Shown here piece by piece: positions 59,836 to 64,000 of a stretch of 64,000 nt of DNA (within the stretch, counting starts at the first letter, position 1; the number at the start of each line of letters is the position of its first letter). Below the pieces are notes generated by a model, which had not been told where the DNA came from, made no database searches, and saw nothing but the letters and a program-made list of their open reading frames with translations. The position numbers and the translations under genes were made by a program. This DNA is from Cryptomeria japonica (taxonomy: Eukaryota > Streptophyta > Pinopsida > Cupressales > Cupressaceae), in NCBI RefSeq assembly GCF_030272615.1, contig NC_081409.1, positions 246,637,502 through 246,701,501 of the forward strand, in the 5' to 3' direction.

Positions 59836-60983
59836 TGTTTGTGCCCCTACTTTAGCTCGCCTCTCTCTCTCATCTCCTATCTGGGTTCGTTCAGTGCCTT
59901 AACTCCAATTTTTATGCCACATACACCTACCAAATGAGTCTCCAAAGGATTCTGATCCTCTTTAGGCCAAAATATTGGTCCATAATTGAGGAAGACCAAG
60001 GCACTAGCACCATGGTCCCCCTCAATGGGCGCATTTTTTACGAGAAGGATGAGACATGTTTCTCTAGTGGGAAATAAATTTGGTGGCTCTATGTGACCAT
60101 TGGAGGTCGACCTAATTGATAAATTGGCCTGGGATCTCATATATAAAGGCATTTGATCAACTTAATTTCATCCTAAACATTCTAAATCTTCGTATTCAAG
60201 CTATCAAGCATTCAAGCATTGAAGTGTTCATCATCAAACATTTCCATTGATATTTAAGGCTGCATATTCTTCATTCATTCATTATGGAGAAAAATTACAA
60301 CATTCATATGCAAGCATGTGTGTGTGATTAGGGTTATGTCATGTTCATGCCATTTCATACAACATATGTGATTACATTCAAGAAGTAAAGCATCATTATC
60401 AGTCATCGCAGTTCTGAGGTTTATCTTTCCATTATTTATTTCAGTATTTGCAATATTTCATTCAAGGTTAATTCCTAAACTGGAGTTTGACTTCGGCAAA
60501 CCCCTATTCCCAACCTATTTTCCTTCTCTAGTGCGTGCAGGAACATGTACGAAGCTACGATCTTCAAAATTGACTTTATTTACAGTGACAAATCAATCCT
60601 CCATTGGAGTGTGAAAAGTAAGGAGGACCAGAGCGACCACCATCCTGATCTCAAAAAATTAGGGGCTTCTTCTGGATATAGGTCTTATCACTCTTATAAT
60701 CCTTATATCCAGGTTCATAGCTCGACCTGACAACTATAGCTCACTATTCACACATTTTTACTTTGATTTTAGCACATTTACCCTAATCAACATCCTCAAT
60801 AAATCAATTCAACTCAAGGGTAAGAAGAGGCACACTAAAACCCCTTGGAATTAGATTAGAATCTAGATTTATTGGATTTAGATCTATCTAATTCTTATCT
60901 TTCTCTAAAGTAATGGTCCCAAAGTAAAATTTAGCAACTTTCAGCCTTCTTGTGGTGGATGCCTTAATATTTTCACCATTACA
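59836..60983 (+). repeat. Probable 5' LTR of the third gypsy element
   Basis: The right end is CACCATTACA at 60983, next to the primer-site-like sequence. The TATA box and CT-rich start fit an LTR. The left end is uncertain. It includes AAGCATTCAAGCATT-type short repeats near 60205. Confidence 0.5.
60139..60150 (+). promoter_or_regulatory. TATA box in the third gypsy LTR
   Basis: ATATATAAAGGC in the context GATCTCATATATAAAGGC, a close fit to plant core promoters. Confidence 0.65.
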
Positions 60984-61002
60984 TTTTTGTGAACCCGACA
61001 TC
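60984..61002 (+). other. Primer-binding-like site of the third gypsy element
   Basis: TTTTTGTGAACCCGACATC follows the LTR end. It resembles the plant gypsy phrase TTTGGTGAACCCGAC with one base missing. Confidence 0.6.
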
Positions 61003-61353
61003 TTACACCTTTAATTCTAATTTGTGTTCTTATATCTGAGTGTTTATGCAATTTAAAATTCAAATTTACATTTACAAATTTAATTTCCAATTGAATTTAA
61101 AAAATTTAGAGGTTAAATTCATAAAAAAACCCTAATTTTAATTCTAAAATTGAGCTTGTGGGTTGTCTAATTTAGATTAATTGTTTCAGATCTGATTTAG
61201 AAACATTTCAATAATCAATTTTACATTCATATATCACATTTTAATCAAGTTACAAAAATTTAGATGTTCAATGCACAAAAAAACCCTAATTTTATTTTGG
61301 TTAATTTGATTTGTGGATTGCTTAATTTTTCAAATCAATTTTCAAATTTAATT

Positions 61354-61716
61354 TTAAACATTCATAATGACACTAAATAGATCTGACTTATTTGCTATTT
61401 TACATATTATTACTTTCTTTTCACTTATATTTATCATAATCGTGTGTTGGATAATGGCTTCTTTAATTTCACATTGCTTATTATCATTCATAGCACTTTG
61501 GTATATTGCATTTTTAGAATTTCCAAATTTCTTCATTTTAATCAATTAGATCTCAAAGCTTTCATTTATAGTGCATGTTGTTTTATTGTGATATTTTTAG
61601 GAAAATGCATTGCATTTATAGATCACATTAAAGATTTTGTAGATCCCAATCTTAGAGATATTAATGGAAAACCTAATACTTGTACCTCTCCTAGGGTACC
61701 TAATGTGAATGAATAA
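61354..61716 (+). other. Hydrophobic open frame ahead of gag
   Basis: From 61444 a 90-codon frame has two strongly hydrophobic stretches (FTLLIIIHSTLVYCIF and AFIYSACCFIVIFLGKCIAFI), then a polar part, and ends at TAA 61714-61716. It is in frame with the gag-like sequence that begins at 61762. A second hydrophobic frame overlaps at 61367-61549, so T-rich composition may explain the hydrophobicity. Confidence 0.4.
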
Positions 61717-61761
61717 CAAGATAATACTCTTATCAATGATCTCTCTAATGGAGAGAAATCA

Positions 61762-62570
61762 TTGAAGAGCAACATGGCACCATCTTCTTCTCATGCACAT
61801 ACCCTAGCACAAGGGGGGCAAAATCAAATTATTGGTGTTTCAATCTTTCTAGATCCTCCTTATTCTCCTAGAGCCTATCTTAGTCATCAAAAGATTTGTA
61901 GAGAAGGTGATGTTATGCATTTTCTTCATGATCTATCTCCCAACATAAAATTAATCAAATATGAGGCCTTAGATTTTAAGGATCTTTCTTCCCAATCTAC
62001 CAAGGAGGATATGCATGATGATAGAAAGTAAAATCCTCCTCCACAAGATATTCCTTCTTCGTCTACTTGTCCCTTTGTTCCTTCTAAACACACTTACACT
62101 ACAAATTTCAAATAAATTCATTACAATGTTCCTCCTCCTTTTCAATTAAGAGATTCTTATAGGAGTGGTTTTAACATAATATCAAAACAACATCTTAGAG
62201 GACAAGGACTTGGAAAATCTGAACAAGGAATTGGAGTCCCTATAAACCCTCCTACACAAACAAGCACAGAAGATGCCTAGGACATTATCATAATTATCCT
62301 ATGGATGATCTCCTTAGGATTCAAGACTTCAAAGATCATCTTGCAAGACAAAAAAACCTATTGGTCATCTAAAATTGTTTCTTCTTCAAAAAATCCTTTC
62401 TACTCATATCACCAAACTAATGATCACATTACCAATTATTGTCCTAATTTTCAAAATGGAATGAAAGGACTCATTGATAGAGGCATAATTAACATCATAT
62501 ATGAGAATCCTTCTTCTTCTAACAATCCTTGTCCTACAACATAGGAGACAAGGCCTAATCCTATAGATGA
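61762..62570 (+). pseudogene. Gypsy gag remnant with G-patch and zinc-finger-like parts
   Basis: In the frame of the preceding hydrophobic ORF: DPPYSPRAYLSHQKICREGD, then TAA 62029-62031 and another TAA near 62113. A G-patch-like GQGLGKSEQGIGVPINPP follows (about 62200-62253), and a TAG near 62278. After a frame change a gag zinc-binding segment can be read (YSYHQTNDHITNYCPNFQNG, 62402-62461) with GLIDRGIINII. These features occur in gag and its downstream region in OTA-type gypsy elements, here in compressed and altered order, so internal deletion is likely. A retroelement origin is sure, the exact family is not. Confidence 0.65.
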
Positions 62571-64000
62571 TAAGGAAAGATTAGCTGCTAGAATCTTTTC
62601 AAAATTAAAGCATGATAAGAATGTTTGTTTTCCTTTTGTCTCTTTCATCATAGTTATTGACATTCTCTTGGAAAGTGTAAAGCATATAAGGAATTTTTTC
62701 AAGAACATTTTGATAGGGCTCGAATAGATCTTTCAACTGATCTTTCTCTTTTTCTTGGCGAGAAAGTAGTGCCTTAGCAGGCTTCTGACCCTTCATGTTT
62801 CTCCTCACCCTATGACACTTGTAGTTAACTTAATTTGAGGCTCTTTGTCATAAGAAGTGATTATTTTTCAAATATTAAATATCTTGGGGCAGCAACATGG
62901 TTCATCCTTGCCTCTATCTTATTTCTTTTCTCTCTAAGGTTTCACTAATTCCCTTTAAGGGTTGCATTTTTCATATTTTGATATCCTTTCTTGCATGAAA
63001 TGGTATGTCTCTTATTATAAATCTCTCATTGGGGGAGTTTGTGATATTTCTTTCTTTCTCTCTCTCTCTCTTTGAAGATTACCTCTTCTTTAGAGTTGCA
63101 TTTTATATATATTAATGTCTTTTCTTACATTGGATATGTATTCATGTCAGTATATTGTGAATTTGCTTATGTCTAATCTCTCCTTAGAGGTTGTGTAATT
63201 CTTCTCATTGTCCTTACACTTGGGGGCCAATTATCTCTTTCTCGTATCCTTTCTAAGGATCCACTTTTCCTTTGTTGAGTGGTGTTTGTTTATAATTTTA
63301 TGGCATTCCTTGTGTGAAGTTGTTGTTTTCTCAAGGATTATCTCTTATGCAAAAGGTGTATGTCCTTGGCTACAACCTATTTTTTACTTGTTAATGTATA
63401 TCTATTATAAACTTACCCCTTCACATTGGGTTAAAAGTGTGTCATCCTTCATCAAGAATCTCTTTCACCTAAAAATAGGGGGAAGATGTGCATTCTTGTT
63501 CTTCTTCCCTTCTTTGGTAGAAGATGTTATATTTGTTTAAGAACTCCCCTTGGAGGTAAATGTATTTTGAGCAAATATATCTTCTCCTCCAAGGATCCTC
63601 TTTACACTTGTTCAAGATATCTCTTTTCCAACTATCTTATCCTTGCTTGAAGAGTATTCCCTTTTCAACTTGGATTTATGAGCATTGTTGCCTAAAGGAT
63701 ATCTCCTTGGTGTTGAAGGTGATTATCCATGTTTCTAGCTTCCTTAAGACCTCAACATAGGGCTATGTTGACATCTTAAGGGGGGCCACCCATATTTCTT
63801 TCTTTGTACTATATTGTACCATATCTTTGCATGTCTTAAATGAGGTTTTCATTCTTGAAACTAGAGAAAATAAACTCTTATACGAAATGCTTCACCCCCA
63901 AAACTAGATGCAACATTTGATATATGACTTAGATATATACATCACTGAAACTAGAGTAAAAAAAACTCTTACATGGGATGTCCTCGAAACAACGCATGTA
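62571..64000. other. T-rich tail of the gypsy remnant, no gene
   Basis: No recognisable domains. A (CT)n run lies at 63050-63073. Near the end GAAACTAGAGWAAAWAAACTCTTA occurs twice (about 63858 and 63949), so LTR or satellite-like sequence may continue past the window. Confidence 0.4.

Larger units (their letters stand above)
59836..63790 (+). mobile_element. Third Ty3/gypsy remnant (gag only seen)
   Basis: An LTR with TATA box, a primer-site-like sequence, a leader, and gag fragments in plus orientation. A purine-rich AAGGGGGG at 63779-63786 may be its polypurine tract. No protease, RT or integrase motif was read between 62570 and 63790, so it is non-autonomous or deleted. The start at 59836 (TGTTTGTGCCCC) is a guess, and no 3' LTR was recognised before the window ends. 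Confidence 0.5.

Noticed and set aside
1-64000. CRISPR arrays, operons, riboswitches, rRNA or tRNA genes
   Set aside because: No evenly spaced short repeats with unique spacers, no tRNA-like clover sequence and no rRNA core motifs were seen; the gene content is that of a plant nuclear genome.

Overview
The window is plant nuclear DNA, AT-rich and built mostly from retrotransposons. The evidence is plant-type Ty3/gypsy and Ty1/copia elements, plant LINEs whose ORF1 carries a DUF4283-like domain, a PPR remnant and two B3-domain transcription-factor genes. The nested, decayed elements and scarcity of genes suggest a large seed-plant genome. A gymnosperm is possible, but the sequence alone does not prove it. 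No bacterial-type features, CRISPR arrays, rRNA or tRNA genes were seen.

Layout. 1-3666: 3' part of a chromovirus (RT, RNase H, integrase, chromodomain, 3' LTR) inserted into the RT domain of a minus-strand LINE (LINE-A, 3667 to about 7310). 7.3-18.8 kb: no convincing gene. This stretch holds several diverged tandem repeats, a block present three times between 11.86 and 15.87 kb, and a gag-like remnant. 18.85-20.33 kb: a DUF4283 pseudogene. 20.3-26.0 kb: mostly noncoding, LTR-like sequence with unusual word repeats.

26.3-30.4 kb and 51.5-59.1 kb are two copies of one segment in the same orientation. Each carries an intact single-exon B3 gene with a tail of EAR-like LxLxL motifs, the only genes in the window that look functional. 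Each copy was later hit by a different LINE: a 5'-truncated RNase H LINE in copy A (28616-30226) and a nearly complete LINE in copy B (53185-58343), both bounded by target-site duplications.

Between the copies lie a decayed OTA-type (Tat/Athila-like) gypsy element (30466-39679) with an extra LTR inside gag, a copia element that keeps gag but no recognisable pol (39674-45421, minus), a LINE 3' remnant (46.0-47.35 kb), a TTA-flanked MITE (48182-48791) and PPR debris. After copy B come a CT-rich tract and a third gypsy remnant with a promoter-bearing LTR and gag fragments (about 59.84-63.8 kb).

Most nonsense codons in the retroelement frames are one C-to-T or G-to-A change away from the codon expected, which fits long-term decay of methylated cytosines. 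The two B3 frames are free of such damage.
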